From positions 1 to 9,943 of the forward strand of contig CAXMOO010000163.1 of assembly GCA_964195005.1 (NCBI GenBank): a DNA stretch of 9,943 nucleotides, written 5' to 3'. This document shows positions 1 through 6,861 of this stretch, one piece after another. Every line of letters begins with the position of its first letter. The stretch's first letter is position 1. The translations under genes and the position numbers were made by a program. The notes beneath the pieces were generated by a model. That model ran no database searches, was not told where the DNA came from, and saw only the letters and a list, made by a program, of their open reading frames with translations. This stretch comes from JAUXLW01 sp964195005. Its GTDB lineage: Bacteria > Actinomycetota > Acidimicrobiia > Spongiisociales > SHLN01.

Positions 1-359
1 GCAGTGGCGATGACTCCGACGATGCCAGATGCCAGATGCCGCAAGGCCGCAAACTGGGCGATGAATGGAAGTGCCGTTCCACCGATGCCTAACCACAGCA
101 ATTCGGCTCCGACCCCGGCCGAGATGTCGGTGGGGAAGGTCAGCAGCATCGGGATCTGGCCATGCGGGTTGAGGCGGCCTCGCCACCAGGCGTAAGGGAC
201 CAGGACCGCAGCCGCGATCAACGCTCTCGCCTCGGATACCCGGGTCGGATCGAGGTCGGAGAAGACGTCGGCGGCGATGGCCCCACTGACGCCGTAAAGC
301 GCAGCCGCTGTCAGCGCCAGGAAAATCCCCGGGGCTGCCGGGAGATCAGGGCGGGACAT
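1..359 (-). CDS. EamA/DMT-family transporter, N-terminal half (cut by window edge)
   Basis: An open reading frame runs from an ATG at 359 leftward off the window with no stop, giving 119 residues. It is an integral membrane protein of the drug/metabolite transporter superfamily, usually about 300 residues with two EamA repeats. Visible are hydrophobic segments at about residues 10-31 and 43-59, and a TM3/TM4 stretch at about 84-119 containing GGTALPFIAQFAALRHL, which fits the end of an EamA repeat. It starts 28 bases after the stop of the PLP enzyme at 388-1848, on the same strand, so it is probably the last visible gene of that operon. No good Shine-Dalgarno precedes the ATG, so the start is less certain than the frame. 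Family members commonly export amino acids or metabolites; the substrate here is unknown. Export or uptake of a pathway intermediate is inferred only from context. Confidence 0.8.
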   Translation of the reverse strand, partial: MSRPDLPAAPGIFLALTAAALYGVSGAIAADVFSDLDPTRVSEARALIAAAVLVPYAWWRGRLNPHGQIPMLLTFPTDISAGVGAELLWLGIGGTALPFIAQFAALRHLASGIVGVIAT

Positions 360-369
360 CAGCCGGGCT

Positions 370-387
370 CAACAGGCTGGCCTGTTG
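370..387. other. 18-bp perfect palindrome in the PLP-enzyme/EamA gap
   Basis: CAACAGGC-TG-GCCTGTTG is a complete inverted repeat lying directly after the stop codon (388-390, leftward gene) and before the transporter start. In mRNA it would form a 6-8 bp hairpin. It has no U tract, so it is not a convincing terminator. It could protect an mRNA end, reduce expression of the transporter, or be a protein-binding site. Confidence 0.4.
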
Positions 388-1848
388 TCAACCCAATCCG
401 ACGCGGTCGTTGAAGGCTTCGATCAACTCGTCAATGGGATCGACCAGCGCCTGAATTGATGTCCAGTAGTCCGGGTCGTACCACTGAGCCTGGATCTCAT
501 CAAAGGTCTTGCCTTGCTGCTCGACCCACGTGTAGTACTTGAGATTGTGGATTCGCTTGCGGTCGTAATACGAAAGCTCGTGAACGTGGTCGATGGCGGT
601 CCCCAGCAGGTAGCGATGGTATGAAGCTGCGGCATCGAGCTTGACGTACTCACCCCGCTCGTCGTTGAGCTCGGCCAGGCGGCTGCCATACATCTCCATC
701 GAGTCCGTGCCCACGGTGACGATCACATCGTTGGAGCCGAGCTCGTAATACTTGGCGAACTTGATGGCAGCCAGCATGTTGCCGACTCCCGAAATCCCCA
801 ATAAGGGCAGGCGCTCGATGTGGTCGGGCTTCACTCCCTGGTCGATCAGGTATGAGACTCCCTCTGGCTCGTTGAAGAGTCGGATCAGGCTTATGGTGGC
901 CTCATCGTCCAGCCCGATGGCCATGTCCGTGTTGCGGACGTTATGGACCCAGGGAATGTGCTTGTCCCCGATTCCCTCAATCCGGTGCTCACCAAACCCG
1001 TTGTAGAGAATGGTGGGGCATTGGACTGGTTCGGCGGCGGCGATCTTCGACGTCGGATAGGCCTGCTTGAGGTAGTCACCGGCGCCGATGGTGCCGGCCG
1101 AGCCGGTGGTGACCGTTAGGCCCTGGAATACGTCACGGGGACCGAGCGCACTCTCGATTACCTCGGCCATCGCCGGACCGGTGACGGCGTAGTGCCACAG
1201 GTAATTACCGAACTCGTCGAACTGGTTGAAGATCATCAGATCCTCGCCCGAGGCTCGCAACTCGTTGCACTTGTCGAAGATTTCTTTGACGTTGGATTCC
1301 GAGCCCGGCGTCTTGATGATCTCCCCGGCAACGCCTTCGAGCCATTCGAAGCGCTCCCGGCTCATGCCTTCGGGGAGGATGGCAATCGACTCGCACCCGA
1401 GCAGGTTGGAGTCGTAGGCGCCACCCCGGCAGTAGTTGCCCGTGGAAGGCCAGACCGCCTTGGTAGTAGCCGGATCGAATTGGCCGGTCACGAGCCGGGG
1501 CACCAGGCAGCCGAAGGCTGCCCCCACCTTGTGGGCTCCGGTTGGGAACCACTTGCCCTCCAAGACCAGGATCCGCGCCTGAGTCCCGGTCAGCTCCGGG
1601 GGCAATTCGAGGAAGTTGACCGCCCCGAAACCGCCTCCATGGGCTGCCGGCTCGTTGTGCCAGCTAATTCGAAACAAATTGCGAGGGTCGAGGTCCCAGA
1701 GCCCGACGTCCTTGAGCTCACTCTTGATGGAGTCGGGGATCAGCGACGGATCACGCATCTGCTTGAAGGTTGGGACCCGAATCGACCTGTCTCTTGCCAC
1801 GCCAACGGCCGAGGAGAGAGCTTCATCTTGCACGGTCAAGTCGATCAT
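388..1848 (-). CDS. Fold-type II PLP-dependent lyase/synthase family enzyme, 486 aa
   Basis: A cytoplasmic pyridoxal-phosphate enzyme of the tryptophan-synthase-beta/cysteine-synthase superfamily; the exact reaction is not known. The probable PLP lysine is K107 in GKWFPTGAHKVGAAFG (99-113). The AHK arrangement recalls TrpB (GAHKIN) rather than the SxKDR of threonine synthase or cysteine synthase. The substrate-carboxylate loop is PSTGNY (134-139), and the glycine-rich phosphate-binding loop is TTGSAGTIGAG (247-257). At 486 residues it is longer than most family members (about 320-420), with an extended N-terminus and a C-terminal tail of about 90 residues rich in Tyr and acidic residues. Its ATG overlaps the TGA of the upstream PLP gene (TGATG), and an AAGGGA sits about 6 bases upstream, so the two are translationally coupled. 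Pairing with a second PLP enzyme plus carbamate kinase suggests amino-acid breakdown (inference). It is not recognisably YgeX (diaminopropionate ammonia-lyase). Confidence 0.85.
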   Translation of the reverse strand: MIDLTVQDEALSSAVGVARDRSIRVPTFKQMRDPSLIPDSIKSELKDVGLWDLDPRNLFRISWHNEPAAHGGGFGAVNFLELPPELTGTQARILVLEGKWFPTGAHKVGAAFGCLVPRLVTGQFDPATTKAVWPSTGNYCRGGAYDSNLLGCESIAILPEGMSRERFEWLEGVAGEIIKTPGSESNVKEIFDKCNELRASGEDLMIFNQFDEFGNYLWHYAVTGPAMAEVIESALGPRDVFQGLTVTTGSAGTIGAGDYLKQAYPTSKIAAAEPVQCPTILYNGFGEHRIEGIGDKHIPWVHNVRNTDMAIGLDDEATISLIRLFNEPEGVSYLIDQGVKPDHIERLPLLGISGVGNMLAAIKFAKYYELGSNDVIVTVGTDSMEMYGSRLAELNDERGEYVKLDAAASYHRYLLGTAIDHVHELSYYDRKRIHNLKYYTWVEQQGKTFDEIQAQWYDPDYWTSIQALVDPIDELIEAFNDRVGLG

Positions 1849-3113
1849 CAGGTTCCCTTCATTGCTTCGCGAAGCGCATCCAAACTCGGTTCGATGCGCA
1901 TGGGCTCGGTGCCGGCACTGGTCACTGCTCGCATCGCCGAGGCGATGTCCTTGAGGCCGTTGCCGGTTGCCAAGACTACGACCCGGTCGGACGACCCGAC
2001 AAGGTCCTCCCCGGCGGCCTTCAAGAGCCCGGCATAAGCCGCAGCTCCGGCCGGTTCGGCGAAGACGCCTGAGCCCCGGGCCAATGCCGGAATGGCGGAC
2101 AGAATCTCCTCATCAGTTACCCGCAGGTAAACGCCGTCGGTCTCTGTTACCGCTGCCAGGGCCTTGATGCGGTCCCGGGGCAGGTCGGCACTGATCGAAT
2201 CGGCAACCGTGTCGGCGGAGATCGGAGCCTTCGTCAGCACATCCTCACCACTCTCGAACGCCTGCACCATGTAGTCACTTCCTGCTGCCTGGATACCGAA
2301 GATGCGCGGGCTGTGATCGATCCAACCAAGAGCCACGGCGTCCTTCATCGCCTTGTGAACCCCGCCGATGATGGAGCCGTCCCCCACACTCACGAACACG
2401 GCATCCGGCACCTGCCAATTGAGCTGCTCGAGTATCTCCAGGCCGGCCGTCTTCTTGCCCTCGGTCATGAAGGGGTTGAACCCGGTGTTGCGGTTGTACC
2501 AACCGAACTCTTCGGCAGCCGCCATGCAGAGCTCGAAAGCTGCATTGTAGTTGCCCTTGACCAGGGCAACCGTGGAGCCATAGGCAAGAAGCTGGGTGAC
2601 TTTGGCCTCCGGGGCCGACTCCGGAACGAAGATGACGTTGGCCTGCCCGACACTGGCTGCCAGCCCACTGAGGGCGGCGGCGGCGTTGCCGGTGCTGGCG
2701 GTGGTGACCACGTCGGCACCTAACTCGGCAGCCTTCACCAGTGCCACGGCACTAGCCCGGTCTTTGAGTGAGCCCGTGGGCTGGCGCCCCTCATCCTTGA
2801 CCCACAGTCGGGCTACGCCGACTGCAGCGGCTAAGCGGGGAGCGTCATAGGTGGGAGTCCCCCCCACCGTCAACGGCGGGACCGAAGCGCCAGGGTCAAC
2901 CGGCATGAGCGCCCGGTAGCGCCACATGGTGGGGTCAGACTCCTCGCGCAAGCTGTCCGGGCTGATCCGCGTGCCGACAAGGGAATAGTCGTAACGAACA
3001 TCGAGAATGCCCTCGGAGCCGTGGTCCGGGCAGACGTATTTGTTGTCGGCCGCCGGGTAGGACTTGTCGCAAACAACGCAAACCAGGCCGGTGACATGGT
3101 CGAGCCGGGTCAC
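1848..3113 (-). CDS. Threonine synthase-like PLP enzyme with N-terminal zinc ribbon, 421 aa
   Basis: A fold-type II PLP enzyme close to threonine synthase. It has a zinc-ribbon-like start (C12, C15, C28, H31) as found in many long bacterial and archaeal ThrC-like proteins. The PLP lysine is K117 in PTGSLKDRA (112-120), followed by the ASTGN loop (139-143), the glycine-rich GDGSIIGG (244-251) and a TGNGLKD motif near the C-terminus (383-389). It begins with GTG at 3113, whose bases overlap the TGA of arcC (GTGA, 4-bp overlap). No Shine-Dalgarno is visible, so translation probably depends on arcC. Annotation as ThrC is possible, but there is no homoserine kinase or homoserine dehydrogenase next to it. 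Membership of a carbamate kinase/transcarbamylase operon argues for a dehydratase, ammonia-lyase or other beta-/gamma-elimination role. That last step is inference. Confidence 0.85.
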   Translation of the reverse strand: MTRLDHVTGLVCVVCDKSYPAADNKYVCPDHGSEGILDVRYDYSLVGTRISPDSLREESDPTMWRYRALMPVDPGASVPPLTVGGTPTYDAPRLAAAVGVARLWVKDEGRQPTGSLKDRASAVALVKAAELGADVVTTASTGNAAAALSGLAASVGQANVIFVPESAPEAKVTQLLAYGSTVALVKGNYNAAFELCMAAAEEFGWYNRNTGFNPFMTEGKKTAGLEILEQLNWQVPDAVFVSVGDGSIIGGVHKAMKDAVALGWIDHSPRIFGIQAAGSDYMVQAFESGEDVLTKAPISADTVADSISADLPRDRIKALAAVTETDGVYLRVTDEEILSAIPALARGSGVFAEPAGAAAYAGLLKAAGEDLVGSSDRVVVLATGNGLKDIASAMRAVTSAGTEPMRIEPSLDALREAMKGT

Positions 3114-4051
3114 GGAACTATGCGCGTCCCGGTTTCGCCTGCCAGGGCCCGCTCGAGATTCTCGGGATTGGTGATGAGCGCTTCCTTGCCCCCGGCCTCG
3201 AGGAACTGGACCACGGCCCGCATCTTGGGAGCCATGCTCCCCTCGGCGAAGTGCCCGCCATCGTCCAGGTATTGCTTGACCTCAGCCAGGGTGAAGCTAT
3301 CCACCCACTCTTGCTCGGGAGTGCCAAACCGGAGCGCTACCTTCTCCACCGCCGTGGAAATGATGAGCAGATCAGCGTTGATCTCCGAAGCCAGTAGCGC
3401 CGAGGCCAGATCCTTGTCGATGACGGCGGCCACCCCATAAAGATCGCCTTTCTCGTCGGCGACCACAGGTATCCCCCCACCACCGACGCAGATCACAACC
3501 ACCCCGGCGTCCATGAGTTGGCAAATCACGTCGATCTCGACGATTCGTTTCGGCTGCGGCGAGGCCACCATCCGGCGCCAGCCACGCCCGGCGTCCTCCA
3601 TTACAACCCATCCCTCGTCCTCTTGCCGCTTTCTGGCCTCAGCTTCTTCGAGGAAGGTGCCGATCGGTTTTGACGGATTGATCATGGCCGGATCGTCGGG
3701 GCTGACCTCCACCTGCGTGACAATGGTGGCGACAGATTTATCGATCCCCATCGCCCGGAAGTCATTGACCAGGTTCTGCTGGAGCGCATATCCGATAGCC
3801 CCCTGGGTGTCGGCCCCGGCCACGTCCATGGGTATCTCGTGCAGCTCATCACGAGAGAGCTCGGAGCGCCGCATGATGAACCCCACCTGGGGCCCGTTGC
3901 CGTGGGAGATAGCAACATCCCATCCGGCGGCGACAAGATGGGCAATGTGTTGGTCGGTTTCACCGGCAGCTAGATACTGGTCCTCGACGGACTGATGGTC
4001 CTTGTCCTTGATCAGCGAGTTGCCGCCGATCGCAATGACTGCCGTGGGCAT
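3110..4051 (-). CDS. arcC: Carbamate kinase
   Basis: Carbamate kinase (amino-acid kinase fold) interconverts carbamoyl phosphate + ADP and carbamate + ATP; in catabolic pathways it makes ATP. At 313 residues it matches the usual family length (about 310). Visible motifs are AIGGNSL (7-13), HGNGPQVG (50-57), GADTQGAIGY (79-88), WRRMVASPQPKRIVE (158-172), CVGGGGIPV (188-196), GVAAVIDKDLAS (206-217) and GHFAEGSMAPK (266-276), ending in TGTRIVP. The ATG at 4051 lies 3 bases after the TAA of the upstream transcarbamylase, and its Shine-Dalgarno GGAG (4058-4061) is inside that gene's last codon, so the two are coupled. No arginine deiminase (arcA) or ornithine transcarbamylase is present, so carbamoyl phosphate for this enzyme probably comes from the neighbouring transcarbamylases rather than the arginine deiminase pathway (inference). 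Confidence 0.95.
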   Translation of the reverse strand: MPTAVIAIGGNSLIKDKDHQSVEDQYLAAGETDQHIAHLVAAGWDVAISHGNGPQVGFIMRRSELSRDELHEIPMDVAGADTQGAIGYALQQNLVNDFRAMGIDKSVATIVTQVEVSPDDPAMINPSKPIGTFLEEAEARKRQEDEGWVVMEDAGRGWRRMVASPQPKRIVEIDVICQLMDAGVVVICVGGGGIPVVADEKGDLYGVAAVIDKDLASALLASEINADLLIISTAVEKVALRFGTPEQEWVDSFTLAEVKQYLDDGGHFAEGSMAPKMRAVVQFLEAGGKEALITNPENLERALAGETGTRIVP

Positions 4052-4054
4052 CCC

Positions 4055-5005
4055 TTACTCCACTGCGCCCAGCACGAGGGCGAGCAGCGCCATCCTCATC
4101 ACGACGCCGTTGTAGGCCTCCTGCCAGTAGCGGGCGTGGCGGGTGTTGTCCACCTCTGGAAGCAGCTCGTCCATCCGCGGCAGTGAGTGGAGGACGATGG
4201 AGCTGCTCGGCGCCTTCTTCATCACCTCGCGGGTGATCTGATAGTTGGCAGGTGTCAAGTTGTACTCCTCTTGCTTCTCCTGCCGCGACGCTGTGTAGTC
4301 GGGCTGTACCACCGGCTCCATGTAGAGAACGTCGGCCTCGGCGATGACCTCGTCGATGTGGTCGACGATCCGCCAGCTGGTGCCTTTCTCGTCCAGCTCG
4401 GCGAGAAACTCCTTGGTGGGAGACATCTCCTCCGGCGCCAGGATCACCATCTCCGCATCGAACTGCGAGAGGGCATACCCGATGGAGTGCATGGTGCGCA
4501 TGCGATGATCGCCGATACACACGAACGTCTTGCCGTCGATGCTGCCTGTTTCTCTTTGGACCGTGTAAAGGTCGGTGAGGACCTGGGTGGGATGCTCGCC
4601 CCAGCCGTCGCCGGCGTTGATGACGGGAATCGATGCCCAGTGGGCAGCCTCGTGGGGCGCCCCTTGCTGAAAGTGGCGCATCACCAAAACGTCGCCGTAG
4701 TACTCGAGCATGTGGACGGTGTCTTTGATCGACTCCTGATAGAAGTCGCCGGCCCGGGTCATCTTGGCGTCGGAGAAGCCGGTGACGTGCCCACCGAGGC
4801 GATGCATGGCGGCCTCATGGGCAAGCCGGGTCCGTGTGGAGGGCTGATAGAAGGCGGTGATCAAAGTTTTGGCGGCCAACAGGTCGGTGTTCCGTCGCTC
4901 CCGGGCGATCGGCTCGAGCTGGTCGGCGATCCCGAAAACGTGCTCGAACTCATTTCGCTCAAAGTCTTTCAACGACAGGATGTCGCGTCCGGCAAAGCTT
5001 CGCAT
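4055..5005 (-). CDS. Aspartate-transcarbamylase-like carbamoyltransferase with altered active-site motifs
   Basis: A soluble transcarbamylase of the ATCase/OTCase family, 316 residues. Conserved carbamoyl-phosphate features are PSTRTR (55-60), MRH (109-111), NAGDGWGEHPTQ (130-141) and the C-terminal RMALLALVLG (304-313). Several positions differ from true PyrB. The 80s loop (KGES in PyrB) reads TRAGDFYQES (83-92), with no lysine corresponding to E. coli K84. The GDLKYGRTVHS block is GDHRMRTMHS (165-174), one residue shorter. The TRxQxER motif holding the aspartate-binding Arg229 is MEPVVQPDY (229-237). HPLPR is HSLPR (273-277). The true pyrB at 7129-8106 has all the standard motifs. A different amino-acid or ureido substrate is therefore likely. 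It is the first gene of the leftward operon, with a strong AGGAG (5014-5018) 8 bases before the ATG, and is 3 bases from arcC. Confidence 0.88.
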   Translation of the reverse strand: MRSFAGRDILSLKDFERNEFEHVFGIADQLEPIARERRNTDLLAAKTLITAFYQPSTRTRLAHEAAMHRLGGHVTGFSDAKMTRAGDFYQESIKDTVHMLEYYGDVLVMRHFQQGAPHEAAHWASIPVINAGDGWGEHPTQVLTDLYTVQRETGSIDGKTFVCIGDHRMRTMHSIGYALSQFDAEMVILAPEEMSPTKEFLAELDEKGTSWRIVDHIDEVIAEADVLYMEPVVQPDYTASRQEKQEEYNLTPANYQITREVMKKAPSSSIVLHSLPRMDELLPEVDNTRHARYWQEAYNGVVMRMALLALVLGAVE

Positions 5006-5065
5006 TGCTTCTTCTCCTCATTTCCGGGGGCTGGACATAACTGAATGCCCCGAGGTACCATGGCA

Positions 5066-5094
5066 ATTGTCATACAATCATACAACAGTATGAC
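5066..5094. promoter_or_regulatory. Candidate GntR operator and overlapping divergent promoters
   Basis: The 109-base divergent gap (5006-5114) contains the palindrome ATTGT-CAT-ACAAT (5066-5078), similar in form to HutC-subfamily operators such as TreR's TTGTATATACAA. A direct repeat of CATACAA occurs at 5071-5077 and 5079-5085, and a wider inverted pair GTCATAC (5069-5075)/GTATGAC (5088-5094) spans the site. A leftward promoter can be read as TTGTCC (5106-5101), 18 bases, TATGAT (5082-5077), giving a leader of roughly 65 nt. A rightward one can be read as TTGTCA (5067-5072), 16 bases, TATGAC (5089-5094). Both overlap the palindrome, so one bound regulator could control both arms. The promoter calls are by eye. 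Confidence 0.6.
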
Positions 5095-5114
5095 CGGACA
5101 GGACAAACGAAACC

Positions 5115-5846
5115 TTGATAGACCGCAGCCCCTCCCTCACCGACCAGGTAAAGGCCCACCTCAAAGAACGAATCGTCGACGGCGAATTCGAAGAGGGTCG
5201 CATCCCGTCGGAGACCGAGCTCGCCGCCAGCCTGGGAGTGAGCCGCACCACGGTGCGCGGAGCCCTGACAATCCTGGAACAGGAAGGGGCCATCTACCGC
5301 AAGCAGGGCGCGGGCACCTTCGTCAACGAGCCCGGCCTGCAGATCAAATCCCGCCTCGAGGAGATGTGGTCCTACGAACAGTTGCTGGAAGATCACGGCT
5401 ACACCCCGTCGGTCCGGGTCCTATCGGTCGAAACCGAACCGGCCGCGCCGGCAGTGGCCGAGGATCTGGCGATCGCCACGAGCGACCCGATCCTGGCGGT
5501 CGAAAAATTGTTTCTAGAAAACGATGACCCGGTCGTTCTTACCTGCAACCGCATCCCTGCCGAGCTCTTGACCACCAAAGTGACCGCCCGACACGAAGCG
5601 CCGCTGTTCGCGTTCCTCGAAGAGCACACCGGTCGGCACCTGGCCTACTACATCTCGGAAATCGTCCCGGTGACATTGGGGGATCACGCAGCCGGGCTGC
5701 TGGAAGTGCCGACCGGGACCGCCGCAGTCAGTTTCGAGGAGACCGGGTTCGACAACGACAACCAACCGGTGGTGCGAGCCACCTCATACTTTCGTGATGA
5801 CCTGCTCCGGTTTCGCCTCATCCGGCGAAAGGCCGGGGCACCCTAG
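5115..5846 (+). CDS. GntR-family (HutC/UTRA) transcriptional regulator
   Basis: A one-component repressor-type regulator of 243 residues, the usual length. The winged-helix GntR domain spans about residues 8-72, with the signature PSETELAASLGVSRTTVRGALTILEQEGAI starting at 31. The ligand-sensing UTRA domain (HutC subfamily) covers about 90-236. The start is TTG at 5115: an in-frame TGA at 5091-5093 excludes any earlier start, and the ATG at 5090 is in another frame. The upstream AGGAC (5099-5103) is a weak, rather distant Shine-Dalgarno, so expression may be low. It is followed after 15 bases by ygeW on the same strand and is divergent from the arcC operon. The natural inference is control of both arms in response to a pathway metabolite. 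UTRA domains bind small effectors, but the ligand cannot be read from the sequence. Confidence 0.93.
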   Translation: MIDRSPSLTDQVKAHLKERIVDGEFEEGRIPSETELAASLGVSRTTVRGALTILEQEGAIYRKQGAGTFVNEPGLQIKSRLEEMWSYEQLLEDHGYTPSVRVLSVETEPAAPAVAEDLAIATSDPILAVEKLFLENDDPVVLTCNRIPAELLTTKVTARHEAPLFAFLEEHTGRHLAYYISEIVPVTLGDHAAGLLEVPTGTAAVSFEETGFDNDNQPVVRATSYFRDDLLRFRLIRRKAGAP

Positions 5847-5861
5847 ACAAGGAGAGAGAAG

Positions 5862-6836
5862 ATGCAGACATACTTGCGTGGCAGAGACATGATCACCACC
5901 CAGGAGTGGACCAAGCACGAGCTGGACACGGTGCTGGACGTTGCCTTTGACCTGAAGCGCAAGCGGGCCCTCGGCGAGCAGCACCCGTACCTCGATAACA
6001 AGGTCCTGGCCATGCTGTTCTTCTTCTCGAGCACCCGCACCCGGGCCAGCTTCGAGGCCGGCATGGCCCAGCTCGGTGGTCACGCCATGTTCCTCGACAG
6101 CACAAGCACCCAGATCGGCCACGGTGACACGTGGAAGGAGATCGGGGACATTCTCGGTCGCTACAACGACGGCATTGCCATTCGCCAGGTCGATTGGGGC
6201 ATCGGCAACGACTACATCCGCGCTGTTGCCCAGGCCAGCCGGACGCCGGTGCTCAACATGCAATGCGACTGGTACCACCCGTTTCAAGCCCTCGCCGACT
6301 TACAGACGATCATCGAGCACAAGGGTGACCCCAAGGGCCTGACGATCAACATGAGCTACGCCTATGCGGCCAGCTATCAGAAGCCGCTCAGTGTGCCCCA
6401 GAGCCTCATCCTGCTCTTGACCCGCTTCGGCGCCAATGTGCGCCTCACCCGCCCGCCTGAGTTCAAGCTCATGCCCGAAGTCGTCGCCCAGGCCGAAGAA
6501 AACGCCAAAAAGGCCCATGGCAGCTTCGAAATCGTCGAAGACTTCGACGCCGGCATGGCCGGTGCCGATGTGGTCTACGCCAAGAGTTGGGGGTCGATGC
6601 TCACCACCGACGACCTCGAGGAGTCGGCCGAGATATCCAAGAAGTACACCGACTGGATCACCGACGAGCGACGCATGGAAATGGCAGACGAGGACGCCAT
6701 CTACATGCATCCGCTCCCGGCCGACCGCAACATCGAAGTGACCGACGGCGTCATCGATGGCCGCTGGAGTGCCGTGTTCGATCAGGCCGAGAATCGCCTC
6801 CACGTCCAAAAAGCGGTGATGGCACTAACGATGTAG
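5862..6836 (+). CDS. ygeW: Knotted carbamoyltransferase, YgeW family
   Basis: A transcarbamylase of the knotted branch (YgeW, N-acetyl- and N-succinylornithine transcarbamylases), 324 residues; E. coli YgeW has an extra N-terminal part. Carbamoyl-phosphate motifs are FFSSTRTRASFE (54-65), R108 in AIRQ, and HPFQALAD (139-146). The HPLPADR block lies at 283-289. The region SYAYAASYQKPLSVPQSL (165-182), with its Pro-rich PLSVP loop, and YAKSWGS (239-245) correspond to the knot-forming and substrate-loop segments of the knotted enzymes and are absent from PyrB/ArgF. A strong AAGGAGAG (5849-5856) precedes the ATG, 15 bases after the GntR stop, so the two are co-transcribed. E. coli YgeW lies in a purine-breakdown cluster and is proposed to act on ureidopropionate-type compounds. 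The substrate here is unproven, but carbamoyl transfer coupled to the divergent carbamate kinase is the likely role. Confidence 0.9.
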   Translation: MQTYLRGRDMITTQEWTKHELDTVLDVAFDLKRKRALGEQHPYLDNKVLAMLFFFSSTRTRASFEAGMAQLGGHAMFLDSTSTQIGHGDTWKEIGDILGRYNDGIAIRQVDWGIGNDYIRAVAQASRTPVLNMQCDWYHPFQALADLQTIIEHKGDPKGLTINMSYAYAASYQKPLSVPQSLILLLTRFGANVRLTRPPEFKLMPEVVAQAEENAKKAHGSFEIVEDFDAGMAGADVVYAKSWGSMLTTDDLEESAEISKKYTDWITDERRMEMADEDAIYMHPLPADRNIEVTDGVIDGRWSAVFDQAENRLHVQKAVMALTM

Positions 6837-6860
6837 CGGCGGCATCGCCGCTACATCGTT
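6827..6860 (+). terminator. Perfect 15-bp hairpin overlapping the ygeW stop codon
   Basis: The arms AACGATGTAGCGGCG (6827-6841) and its exact complement (6846-6860) enclose a GCAT loop. The ygeW stop TAG (6834-6836) lies inside the left arm. The stem is strong, but no T run follows on either strand, so it is either a Rho-assisted or mRNA-protecting end or an atypical terminator. Confidence 0.55.
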
Positions 6861-6861
6861 C

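Noticed and set aside
1192..2037. Long plus-strand open frame (281 codons) opposite the two PLP genes
   Set aside because: It is antisense to two well-supported enzymes, has no recognisable domain, and is expected from GC-rich codon bias.
3110..5005. Arginine deiminase operon (arcBC)
   Set aside because: No arginine deiminase is present, and the transcarbamylase has ATCase-like HPTQ and HSLPR motifs, not the HCLP motif of ornithine transcarbamylase.
4187..5044. 285-codon plus-strand frame opposite the ATCase-like gene
   Set aside because: Fully antisense to a gene with clear transcarbamylase motifs; composition is typical of a shadow frame.
5045..5527. 160-codon frame starting upstream of the GntR gene
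   Set aside because: Wrong frame relative to the regulator; the product is Arg/Pro/Gly-rich without motifs, while the TTG-started frame gives a complete GntR/UTRA protein.
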